The notes: generated by a model from the letters alone, not told the origin. A stretch of DNA of 5,672 nucleotides from Calditrichota bacterium (GCA_020057985.1 JAGVEU010000115.1:1-5672); one strand, 5' to 3'. Counted from the first letter of the stretch, positions 1-5,672 are shown. A program made the numbers and translations.

Positions 1-930
1 AGCCGCGTGGCAGGTTCGGCAAAGCGATCTTAGGTGAGGGACTTGCTCAGCAGCTGGTCTGTCACAGAATTCGTAGGTGATGTGATGAACCTCTTCGGCG
101 GGCAGTTTGCAAAAGACGCAGAGAAAATTGTCCATTTGCTTCCGCAGTTCTTTCGCCTTTTTATCCTCTGTTTCATCCATTTCGCGATAGTCTTCAAACA
201 TAGTTGGTCTGCGAAGCGATTTTTCTACGGGTGCTTGTATTTCTGTGGTTATGAGATAGCGCGGCCGATAGTCCCAAAAGCCGTAAACAATCGGCACATC
301 GTACACCAAACGCATTTCTTTCGATGTTGGTTGATCGATATGGAGATCCATTACTACTGGCAAACTGACTTCTGGTTCGTGCCAGTGATCTCGGCATCGC
401 CACGGCACAGCACGCAATGAGCAAAGAACATCGGAACTGTCTACTGCCTTCATATAGACGGGCGAAGACGGAACGCAACTCTTGCGCCCCAGATAGATCG
501 GCCATCTTGGGTTCTCTAAGGCACTCATATAGGTGTCTATAAGAGTGGCCGAGCCACTAAGAGCAACAATGAACTCGGCATCCACGAGATACTGGCGACG
601 AGAGAGCTGCGTTTCAAACTCGTCAGTATCTTGCGTCTTCTTGATGCCTCCTTGCGCTTTACGTATTCCGTATCCAGCACCTGAGGTGTGATAATCCCAT
701 TGGGGTGTTCCCTGATGATCAAGCCGCACGGCCATCTGCATGGAATGCAGTTCGGGCAAATATTTACGGGAATCTTCCCGGCGAATACCCCTCGCACAAA
801 GTAGCAAGCCCAATACGCCGGATTTGCTCGGGAAGAGATCGGTACGGCGAATCTGATGGCGCGAGGAAGTTCCCCATGATTGCATCGGGCCAGCCAGCCG
901 CAGCAACAATGTATGATTCGGTATGTTCAT
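1..930 (-). CDS. cas5e: Cas5-HNH fusion: type I-E Cas5e (CasD) with C-terminal HNH nuclease (partial, 3' end off window)
   Basis: This frame is open from ATG at 930 to the window edge, giving 310 residues without a stop. Residues 1-235 read as a complete Cas5e, the Cascade subunit that caps the crRNA 5' handle: LLLRLAGPMQSWG near the N-terminus, then PSKSGVLGLLL (~35-45), WDYHTSGAG (~78-86), YLGRKSC (~146-152) and a final PIVYGFWDYRPRYL block (~213-227). A charged helical linker (~236-269, rich in E, K, D, R) leads into an HNH domain from residue 271: C271-x2-C274, VHHITYE (281-287) and LCRTCH (303-308) with C304 and C307. This is the zinc-knuckle HNH pattern of the HHxTY subgroup, which often lacks the central Asn; here H299 stands near that place. 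Plain Cas5e ends at about 220-250 residues, so the HNH is an addition. The start lies 5 nt after the cas7e stop with no strong ribosome site, suggesting translational coupling. Inferred role: target DNA cleavage within Cascade. Confidence 0.93.
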   Translation of the reverse strand, partial: MNIPNHTLLLRLAGPMQSWGTSSRHQIRRTDLFPSKSGVLGLLLCARGIRREDSRKYLPELHSMQMAVRLDHQGTPQWDYHTSGAGYGIRKAQGGIKKTQDTDEFETQLSRRQYLVDAEFIVALSGSATLIDTYMSALENPRWPIYLGRKSCVPSSPVYMKAVDSSDVLCSLRAVPWRCRDHWHEPEVSLPVVMDLHIDQPTSKEMRLVYDVPIVYGFWDYRPRYLITTEIQAPVEKSLRRPTMFEDYREMDETEDKKAKELRKQMDNFLCVFCKLPAEEVHHITYEFCDRPAAEQVPHLRSLCRTCHAA

Positions 931-935
931 CACCG

Positions 936-2303
936 TCAGTCCGTGGCTTTAGATGAGAGTAGAGCTTCAATCCTTTTGACCAGATCTTCGTGCGACGCAA
1001 CGAGTTCACGCGAGGTCGTCAAATCAACCTTCGCGTGACCTACCGCAAGCAAAAGTCGCTTGGTATCTGAGGGCGCGAAGGCCGGTGCAATCTCGTCCAC
1101 ATACCATACTAACGCCTTGGCAGACTCGGTCATGAAATTCTTCTCCAAGCCTCCCTTCACAGGCTGTAAAAATGCGTTAGCATAACTTTGCGGACGGCGA
1201 ACGGAAGAAATTTCCACCAGAATAAGCTCTGGTGCACTCGGATTGGCCATGCTGGTTTGCCTGCCACTGCTGGGGTGTTTGCCATTAAGTTGCACTCTTT
1301 CCGAACCGGGATGACTGTTGGAAGCCACGCCTGCAAACACAGAGATCGCATGCGCCAATTCAGCGGTTGTCAATGTGCTGACATTATCATTAAGCGCTTG
1401 CATGTCTACGTTGAAGTACTTGTAGAAGACTGAAGAACAAAAGAAGTTTTCCTGCTCTCCTGATCCGATGTAACTTGCTCCGGATTTAGCCACCTGACCG
1501 TCAACGTATTCGTGTTTTAGGTCGTCCATGGCCGTGAACCAGTCGCTTTCAATGAAAGCATCGTGTGTTCCAATGGCATGGGCAACCTGACACGCTGCGT
1601 CCACATTCACAACCAGATCGCTGGTAGTCATCCTGCCGAATAGCCCAACGTCAACAGTGAACTCCTTGCTGGCAGTTGTGATCTTTTCTAAGAAGGACTT
1701 GAGTTCCTTGCTTTTCTTGTCTTGTGCTTTTTCTTCACCTCCCGCTTCTTGACTTTGCTCTTTGACGGTATCGTTCTCTTCACTATTTTTCTTCTTGTCT
1801 TTTGCCTTCGGCGGGGTCAAGAACTCCTCATAGACTTTCTTCTGATTGTTTCGTATCTCGACGATATGTTCAGCCGTTCGCATCGCAAATTGCTTTGGAA
1901 AGTACACAAGTTGACCGGTCACACCCGGGTCCTTGTCTTCGGATTTTGACTTGTTCTTCTTCCCCGGTTCTGTGCTCTTGTCCGATTTTGTGTCCTTGGG
2001 CTCAGATTTGAATTGCTTCGAGAGTGCGTTTAGAATTTTCACGAGTTCGTCTTCTGAAAACTCGTCTTTGCCGGAGCGCAGTACATCCGCGACCATTCGT
2101 GGAAAGTAAACTGTCCGATGTGAACGCGCATCTGTAAGCAAGTTGTCAAATTCTGGCGAAAAGCGGATGGTGCGTTTCAGGCATTGACTACTAATCCGAG
2201 CGCGCGTTACGCCTCCGAACAAACATTGTTTCGGCTGGCCAATGTCATCCCGGTTTACGTTACCCGGAGCAATTGACTGAAGGACATGAATCTGTACGAA
2301 CAT
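936..2303 (-). CDS. cas7e: Cas7e (Cse4/CasC), type I-E Cascade backbone subunit with charged inserts
   Basis: This is the Cas7 backbone protein of type I-E Cascade, which polymerises along the crRNA spacer. The family signature is clear: VQIHVLQS followed by NRDDIGQPK and GGVTRARISSQCLKR (residues 3-44), DVGLFGRM (218-225), VDAACQVAHAIGTH (234-247), WFTAMDDL (255-262), and SSVFYKYFNVD (290-300). The protein has 455 residues against 363 in E. coli CasC. Two lysine/glutamate/serine-rich low-complexity stretches (~99-127 and ~163-201) account for much of the excess. They lie between the N-terminal motifs and the LFGRM block, in the region that forms the helical fingers in E. coli Cas7. An AAAGGA ribosome site at 2311-2316 sits 7 nt before the ATG. 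The gene starts 26 nt after cas8e and ends 5 nt before cas5e, so the three form one operon. In canonical type I-E operons cse2 (cas11) lies directly before this gene; here it does not. Confidence 0.96.
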   Translation of the reverse strand: MFVQIHVLQSIAPGNVNRDDIGQPKQCLFGGVTRARISSQCLKRTIRFSPEFDNLLTDARSHRTVYFPRMVADVLRSGKDEFSEDELVKILNALSKQFKSEPKDTKSDKSTEPGKKNKSKSEDKDPGVTGQLVYFPKQFAMRTAEHIVEIRNNQKKVYEEFLTPPKAKDKKKNSEENDTVKEQSQEAGGEEKAQDKKSKELKSFLEKITTASKEFTVDVGLFGRMTTSDLVVNVDAACQVAHAIGTHDAFIESDWFTAMDDLKHEYVDGQVAKSGASYIGSGEQENFFCSSVFYKYFNVDMQALNDNVSTLTTAELAHAISVFAGVASNSHPGSERVQLNGKHPSSGRQTSMANPSAPELILVEISSVRRPQSYANAFLQPVKGGLEKNFMTESAKALVWYVDEIAPAFAPSDTKRLLLAVGHAKVDLTTSRELVASHEDLVKRIEALLSSKATD

Positions 2304-2329
2304 GGTGTGTTCCTTTCTGAGAGTGTATC

Positions 2330-3946
2330 TCAGGCTACTAATTGATTAAGATCTACGCAAAGTTGAACCCAATTGAACCTTTGAGGATATGGATGCCGTA
2401 TATTCCGCTTAATTTCTGATTGGAGTGTAGCCTCAAGGCGATAGCCACTCGGGAACGCCAGCGGATAAACACGCTTTGCTCTGCGTGGAACCTTTTGCCT
2501 CATAGGAATATTGTGTAGTGGGTTTAGGCCACTTTCATCTGTGTTCCGATAGCCACGTGGAACTTGGGCCAAAAGCTTGAGCAGCAGCCATGCGACGCCA
2601 TGCGATGGCAAGTGGTGCTTTTCTTTTAGGCTCCAGTAGAGACCCGCCAACAGATTAAATGCGGCTGGTCTTTCTTGCATCGCACGCAAGGATGCACCTG
2701 CAAGTTTGGACCAATCGCCATCGGACAAGTGGTTTGTCGCAGCCTGAATGAATTGCTGTATACCCTTCTCGCCATAAGATCTCGCCGGTAGTTGCCACCC
2801 TTCAGGCAGGCTGGGCATTCTTTTTACCAACTTTGGAATTGACCGAAGGATGCTGTCTGTACTGAATTCCTGCAGATCCACAACTCGATGATCATAGGTC
2901 TTGGCGTTCCCCGGAGTTGAAGGAACAATAAGGATCCAACCGCGATGATCTGGATTCGCCTGCACGACTGATGCATATGCGAATCCTCTCTTGTCTATGA
3001 GTTTTCCAATGTCCCTCTCCTCTGCAGCAATTACATCGCTGCCTGACGTCATGGCCTTAAACTTCTCGTCTTTATAGAACGCTGCCGGGTCCTTCCATTT
3101 CGGCGCCCTTGACTTTGTATAGTCGTTCTTCTTGTAAACTATCTTTCCGATGCCTACCGTCCCACGCTGGCCGCAGTACCAACAAATATCCACTTTCGTT
3201 GGCTTTCCCAAGTGGATCCGACGCGGATTCCAAGTGAAGCCTTCCATATAGGGTATAGTCTCACCGTCGGGGAGTGGTTCATAGTGCCCGGACCAATGAG
3301 CTTCGCCTGCTGGGATGTCTAGCGTTACAAGATTAAGACCAAGTGTTTCTGCAAGGTTCGATCCTAATGCCAGTGCAATGATAGGCGGTGCCTTGTGTAT
3401 AGCTGCCGAAAGCCCTTGTCCGCCTTGCTGGGACCACGGCACAACACGCAGCATTCCGAACGTAGTACAGCGTAAGCAAAGTTGTGCGCGCTTGTCGTCA
3501 CCGTGATGAAAATGTGCGATATTGGTTCCTACCGCAAATTCTGAGAACAGAGAACCCGCTGAATACGGCTTCTTCGTATTCCGAGCCGTAAGGTCTTGCA
3601 GGAATGGCACTTGATCATCAAACATGCGGAACGAAGACGCTGAATCCCTAAGGTTGTTGAGCAGACTCGCTGGTACTTCGCCGCTTAGTAGCGATTCTCT
3701 GACCTGTATCACACCTCCCGCCATATCCGCCTTCCAATAAAGCAGAGTCAAGAGGAACCGGTGGGCAGCGAATAGGTCCAGTGGGCTTGCAGCAGCGATA
3801 CAACGGATCTCGCTCGCTCTCTTAAGGGCTTCAAATGGAGAGTAGACTTGAGACTCAGCATTCAAATCCACTATCTCCAGCCAGCAACTATTGAGTACGT
3901 TCCAGTCCTCTTCAAGAAGGTTGTATGCTTCTGTCTTTTGTGGCAT
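2330..3946 (-). CDS. cas8e: Cas8e (Cse1/CasA), large subunit of type I-E Cascade
   Basis: This is the large subunit of type I-E Cascade, which recognises the PAM and, in ordinary systems, recruits Cas3. Supporting features are PFLQD (114-118), the paired cysteines C157-x2-C160 and C255-x2-C258 that match the two CxxC pairs of CasA (probable zinc site), LNLVTLDIP (204-212, like LNVLTLP in E. coli), GFTWNPRRIHL (236-246), and a helical C-terminal region from ~395. Length is 538 residues (E. coli CasA 502). The tail from ~460 is very basic (PMRQKVPRRAKR at 481-492) and I see no close resemblance there to CasA. The start has an excellent ribosome site (AAAGGAG at 3952-3958, 5 nt before the ATG). 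It is the first gene of the cas operon; upstream lie a zinc-ribbon gene and murQ, not cas3. With no separate cas11 gene present, an internal product from its 3' end is conceivable but unproven. Confidence 0.93.
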   Translation of the reverse strand: MPQKTEAYNLLEEDWNVLNSCWLEIVDLNAESQVYSPFEALKRASEIRCIAAASPLDLFAAHRFLLTLLYWKADMAGGVIQVRESLLSGEVPASLLNNLRDSASSFRMFDDQVPFLQDLTARNTKKPYSAGSLFSEFAVGTNIAHFHHGDDKRAQLCLRCTTFGMLRVVPWSQQGGQGLSAAIHKAPPIIALALGSNLAETLGLNLVTLDIPAGEAHWSGHYEPLPDGETIPYMEGFTWNPRRIHLGKPTKVDICWYCGQRGTVGIGKIVYKKNDYTKSRAPKWKDPAAFYKDEKFKAMTSGSDVIAAEERDIGKLIDKRGFAYASVVQANPDHRGWILIVPSTPGNAKTYDHRVVDLQEFSTDSILRSIPKLVKRMPSLPEGWQLPARSYGEKGIQQFIQAATNHLSDGDWSKLAGASLRAMQERPAAFNLLAGLYWSLKEKHHLPSHGVAWLLLKLLAQVPRGYRNTDESGLNPLHNIPMRQKVPRRAKRVYPLAFPSGYRLEATLQSEIKRNIRHPYPQRFNWVQLCVDLNQLVA

Positions 3947-3951
3947 CAGGT

Positions 3952-3958
3952 CTCCTTT
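3952..3958 (-). promoter_or_regulatory. Strong ribosome binding site of cas8e
   Basis: On the minus strand the bases read AAAGGAG, 5 nt before the ATG at 3946. This near-consensus Shine-Dalgarno sequence fixes the cas8e start. Confidence 0.8.
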
Positions 3959-4032
3959 GCGTCATCCTCAGAATTGGTTGAATGTAAATTGGCGCACGCA
4001 GTGCGGCACTACGGGAACATTGTCGGGGTTTG

Positions 4033-4050
4033 GACACAGCAAGCTGTGTC
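4033..4050. repeat. Perfect palindrome, possible RNA hairpin
   Basis: GACACAGC-AA-GCTGTGTC is a perfect 18-base inverted repeat. As RNA it would form a 7-bp stem with a CUUG tetraloop (minus-strand reading) or CAAG (plus-strand reading). It begins 27 bp past the stop of the zinc-ribbon gene, where a terminator could sit, but no T-run follows it on the minus strand, so it is not a classical intrinsic terminator. It could be a factor-dependent terminator, an mRNA 3' stabiliser, or a copy of a dispersed intergenic palindrome. Confidence 0.55.
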
Positions 4051-4077
4051 GCTACAGTGTGGGCGGGCGATTTGCTG

Positions 4078-4470
4078 TTATTCGTAGCGAACGTGTTTGC
4101 TGTAGGGATCCTCGGTCCAGTCGTTATTGCGGCACTTGGGGCAGCGGGCAGAAGCACTGAAACGGAAGTGTCCGCCGCAGCCGCACAGGCCAGTATGCTC
4201 TTCGACTTTTTGATCGTATTCCTCTTCCGAAATCGGCTCGCCGGCGAAGTTTTTACTGATGAATTTGTCGCTCTTGCGCGTGGAATGGGCATAGGGGCCG
4301 CCGAGGCCTTTGAGATAAGCCGCATGGAGATCGCCGAGTTCTTCAAACGAAATACTCTTTGCTTGTCCGCACGTTTCACAGTGCAGCACGTGAAACGCGG
4401 AGCCGCCGCCGGCGTCCACCATGAATTTCGTACCGCATTGGTTGCAAATCGCACCGAAGGATTGACCCAT
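4078..4470 (-). CDS. Small double zinc-ribbon protein, function unknown
   Basis: This 130-residue soluble protein has two apparent zinc ribbons. The first uses C9-x2-C12 and C31-x2-C34 (CNQC, CETC); the second, near the C-terminus, uses C96-x-C98 (CGCGG) and C110-x2-C113 (CPKC). The middle (~40-92) is acidic and helical, without membrane segments. I do not recognise a named family. Paired ribbons of this type occur in nucleic-acid-associated and metal-binding proteins, but no catalytic motif supports a reaction. An AAAGGA ribosome site at 4476-4481 lies 5 nt before the ATG, and the gene begins 26 nt after the murQ stop, so it is very likely the last gene of the murQ operon. There is no evidence linking it to the CRISPR system beyond being next to it, across a 131-bp spacer. 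Confidence 0.8.
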   Translation of the reverse strand: MGQSFGAICNQCGTKFMVDAGGGSAFHVLHCETCGQAKSISFEELGDLHAAYLKGLGGPYAHSTRKSDKFISKNFAGEPISEEEYDQKVEEHTGLCGCGGHFRFSASARCPKCRNNDWTEDPYSKHVRYE

Positions 4471-4496
4471 GTTATTCCTTTCTTATTTCTAATTTT

Positions 4497-5477
4497 TCAT
4501 TTCTTGTTTTCAAGCGCCGTCCGCACCACTCCGCCGCAATCATCAAGTAATTCTCGGGCGCGCTCGGCACTCATGTTTTTGAAGTGCATGACGAGGGCGG
4601 TCTTGAGTTCACCACGGGCGGATTTCAGGATTTCGTCGGCCCATTCGTAGTCGCTGTCGGTTAACTCCATGAAGATTCGTCTGGATCGTGCCCGGAGTTT
4701 TTCTGATCCGGTTCGCAAGTCTACCATGAGGTTTTCGTAGCATTTACCAAGCTGAATCATGGCCGTTGTGGTTAGCATGTTCAAGACCAGCTTGGTGGCT
4801 GTTCCGGCTTTTAGGCGGGTGGATCCAGTCAGGATTTCGGGGCCGACGGGGAGGCTGATGACGATGTCAGCGATGTCCAACGATGAACGATGAACGATGA
4901 ACGATGATTCCGTTTCTGATTTCGGATTTCTGGTTTCGGATTTTGCTTCCGGTGGATCGTTGCAGATGATGTAGATGGTTTTGGCACCACGCTCGGATGC
5001 GTATTTCAGGGCACCGAGGACGTATGGTGTTCTGCGTGAGGCTGTTATTCCACACGCAACGTCTGTTTTGTTTATACAACAGACGTCGAGGTCGTGGGCG
5101 GCTTGTTCAGAATCGTCTTCTGCTCCTTCAATTGCTTTGAAAACAGCACCTTGACCACCTGCAATAAAGCCTTGCACCATCCACGGCTCCACTCCAAAGG
5201 TGGGCGGGCATTCGGAAGCATCGAGTATTCCCAGACGGCCAGAGGTCCCGGCACCTACATAGAAAAGGCGACCATCATTGCGAAAAGCCTCGACAACGAG
5301 ATTCACCGCCTGCTCAATTTGAGGTAATGCGGCAGCTACGATCTCTGGCACAGCACGGTCTTCGCGGTTCATGGCTTCGAGAATCTCGCGCACAGACATG
5401 GAATCGAGATTCATTGTGGCCGGATTGCGGGCTTCGGTGGTTAGTTGCTTTAGTTCCTCGAGAACACTTCTACTCAC
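4497..5477 (-). CDS. murQ: N-acetylmuramic acid 6-phosphate etherase (MurQ)
   Basis: MurQ is a cytoplasmic SIS-domain enzyme that cleaves the lactyl ether of MurNAc-6-phosphate, giving GlcNAc-6-phosphate and D-lactate in peptidoglycan recycling. Counting from the GTG at 5477 (326 residues), the signature blocks are TTEARNPAT (13-21), VGAGTSGRLGILDASE (74-89), EGAEDD (117-122), GPEILTGSTRLKAGTA (212-227) and NLMVDL (249-254). The acidic residues in DASE and EGAED correspond to the catalytic glutamates of the E. coli enzyme. I chose the GTG at 5477 because AAAGGA at 5484-5489 sits 6 nt upstream and the overlap with the preceding gene is then only 8 nt; an in-frame GTG at 5510 would add 11 residues. 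Two oddities appear: about 23 residues encoded by tandem repeats are inserted at ~177-199, and the conserved ASGRTPY loop reads ASRRTPY. E. coli MurQ has 298 residues, so the insertion explains most of the extra length. Confidence 0.95.
   Translation of the reverse strand: MSRSVLEELKQLTTEARNPATMNLDSMSVREILEAMNREDRAVPEIVAAALPQIEQAVNLVVEAFRNDGRLFYVGAGTSGRLGILDASECPPTFGVEPWMVQGFIAGGQGAVFKAIEGAEDDSEQAAHDLDVCCINKTDVACGITASRRTPYVLGALKYASERGAKTIYIICNDPPEAKSETRNPKSETESSFIVHRSSLDIADIVISLPVGPEILTGSTRLKAGTATKLVLNMLTTTAMIQLGKCYENLMVDLRTGSEKLRARSRRIFMELTDSDYEWADEILKSARGELKTALVMHFKNMSAERARELLDDCGGVVRTALENKK
4879..4948 (-). repeat. Short tandem repeats inserted in frame within murQ
   Basis: Two adjacent tandem repeats lie inside murQ. 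AACGATG (plus strand) is repeated four times without error at 4879-4906, encoding FIVHRSS-type residues on the minus strand. Beside it (about 4911-4948) a ~14-base unit, minus strand GAAATCCGAAATCA, occurs about two and a half times with changes and encodes KSETRNPKSET. Together they supply roughly 23 residues that other MurQ proteins lack. Their reading frame is preserved. I recall similar RNPKSE and FIVHRSS peptides in genomes of planctomycete-like and other uncultivated bacteria, which makes this a likely dispersed repeat. Confidence 0.8.
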
Positions 5478-5672
5478 TTTCCGTCCTTTCCAATAGCAAA
5501 AGGCGCCCACCAGTAGTAAGTGGTCGCTCTATGATCAACCTCAGACTCAGTGACGCGAAATCGGCTTCCTTTTTCCAGTCAGTTCCTTTCCACAGAATCC
5601 AATTTCCGGACGGCTTCACAAGGCGATTCGTCCACCTAATCAGGTCAGGAAGCTCAGCGACAGCCTTGGCTG
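5470..5672 (-). CDS. rsmG: Probable RsmG-like 16S rRNA methyltransferase, C-terminal fragment
   Basis: Only the last 66 residues are in the window; the gene runs off the right edge. The fragment begins AKAVAELPDLIRW, followed by LVKPSGNWILWKG, then a lysine/glutamate-rich helix and a final strand GGRLLLLER. This matches the end of RsmG (GidB), the SAM-dependent enzyme that makes m7G in 16S rRNA, where a SRAFASL-type motif is followed by a GRFYALKG-type strand and a C-terminal HLVVI-type strand. The SAM-binding part is not visible, so another class I methyltransferase remains possible. The stop (TAG, 5470-5472) overlaps the murQ GTG start by 8 nt, indicating translational coupling in a shared operon. 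Confidence 0.68.
   Translation of the reverse strand, partial: AKAVAELPDLIRWTNRLVKPSGNWILWKGTDWKKEADFASLSLRLIIERPLTTGGRLLLLERTESE

Larger units (their letters stand above)
3947..4077 (-). other. Intergenic spacer upstream of the cas operon
   Basis: This 131-bp spacer separates the murQ/zinc-ribbon genes from cas8e and should contain the cas operon promoter if the operon is transcribed independently. I found no convincing -35/-10 pair; a TTTACA-like hexamer near 3984 lacks a good partner. It holds a perfect palindrome (4033-4050) and a small stem, CGCAC-GCA-GTGCG, at 3993-4005. No CRISPR repeats or leader-like array are visible. Read-through from the upstream genes is therefore possible. Confidence 0.5.

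Noticed and set aside
34..420. 128-residue plus-strand open frame
   Set aside because: It is antisense to the Cas5-HNH gene, has no family resemblance or ribosome site, and the minus-strand frame carries strong Cas5e and HNH motifs.
194..505. Minus-strand open frames at 194-505, 537-797 and 764-1009
   Set aside because: They are other frames within cas5-HNH and the end of cas7e. The real frame runs continuously from 930 to the window edge and lacks a stop only because the window ends, so these do not indicate a broken cas5 gene.
3947..4077. A sigma-70 promoter for cas8e
   Set aside because: A TTTACA-like hexamer is present, but no matching -10 element lies at suitable spacing, so I did not list it as a feature.
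3912..4454. 180-residue minus-strand frame overlapping the zinc-ribbon gene
   Set aside because: It is Ala/Arg/Ser-rich in the manner of an off-frame shadow, and the overlapping zinc-ribbon frame has four Cys pairs and a good ribosome site.
4030..4650. 206-residue plus-strand frame with apparent hydrophobic segments
   Set aside because: It is the antisense of the zinc-ribbon gene and murQ end. The hydrophobic look follows from the complement of acidic/charged codons, and the opposite strand has well-spaced ribosome sites and conserved motifs.
4879..4948. Tandem repeats as a possible CRISPR array
   Set aside because: Units are 7 and ~14 bases, directly adjacent without spacers, and translated in frame inside murQ.
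4478..5510. MurQ start at the GTG at 5510
   Set aside because: The downstream GTG at 5477 has an AAAGGA site at the right distance and only an 8-nt overlap with the upstream gene; the 11 extra residues do not resemble the MurQ N-terminus.

Overview
The window holds one strand-uniform block: every supported gene is on the minus strand, so transcription runs from the right edge (5672) to the left edge (1). The organism is a bacterium of roughly 50% GC with Shine-Dalgarno-led genes (several AAAGGA sites). MurQ carries an in-frame insertion made of two short tandem repeats, of a kind I associate with genomes and metagenome bins of Planctomycetota, Lentisphaerota and similar uncultivated lineages. 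That placement is a weak inference; the sequence itself does not name a phylum.

Right-hand part (about 5672-4078): housekeeping genes. These are the 3' end of an RsmG-like 16S rRNA methyltransferase, then an overlapping murQ (N-acetylmuramic acid 6-phosphate etherase, cell-wall recycling), then a small double zinc-ribbon protein of unknown function. Spacing is tight, so this looks like one operon. A 131-bp intergenic spacer follows, with a perfect short palindrome.

Left-hand part (3946-1): a type I-E-derived CRISPR effector operon in the order cas8e (cse1/casA) - cas7e (cse4/casC) - cas5e (casD). The central observation is that the last gene, which is open at the left edge, is not a plain Cas5e. 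After a complete Cas5e domain (residues ~1-235) and a charged linker, it continues in frame into an HNH nuclease domain (two CxxC knuckles around a VHHITYE motif, ending LCRTCH). This is the Cas5-HNH architecture.

Three features fit a rewired Cascade. No cas3 lies upstream of cas8e, where type I-E loci normally carry it, because housekeeping genes abut the operon. There is no separate cas11 (cse2) gene between cas8e and cas7e, where only 26 nt separate the two. Cas7e is also enlarged to 455 residues by two lysine/glutamate-rich low-complexity inserts. The inferred working model is a crRNA-guided Cascade in which the HNH domain on Cas5 cuts the target in place of the recruited Cas3 helicase-nuclease. 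HNH-bearing type I-E Cascades have been reported from large-scale metagenome mining, so this locus is probably a member or relative of that rare group and not a wholly unknown system. The absence of a stand-alone cas11 and the Cas7 inserts are the parts most worth comparing with known examples. Cas6, the adaptation genes and any CRISPR array, if present, lie beyond the left edge.
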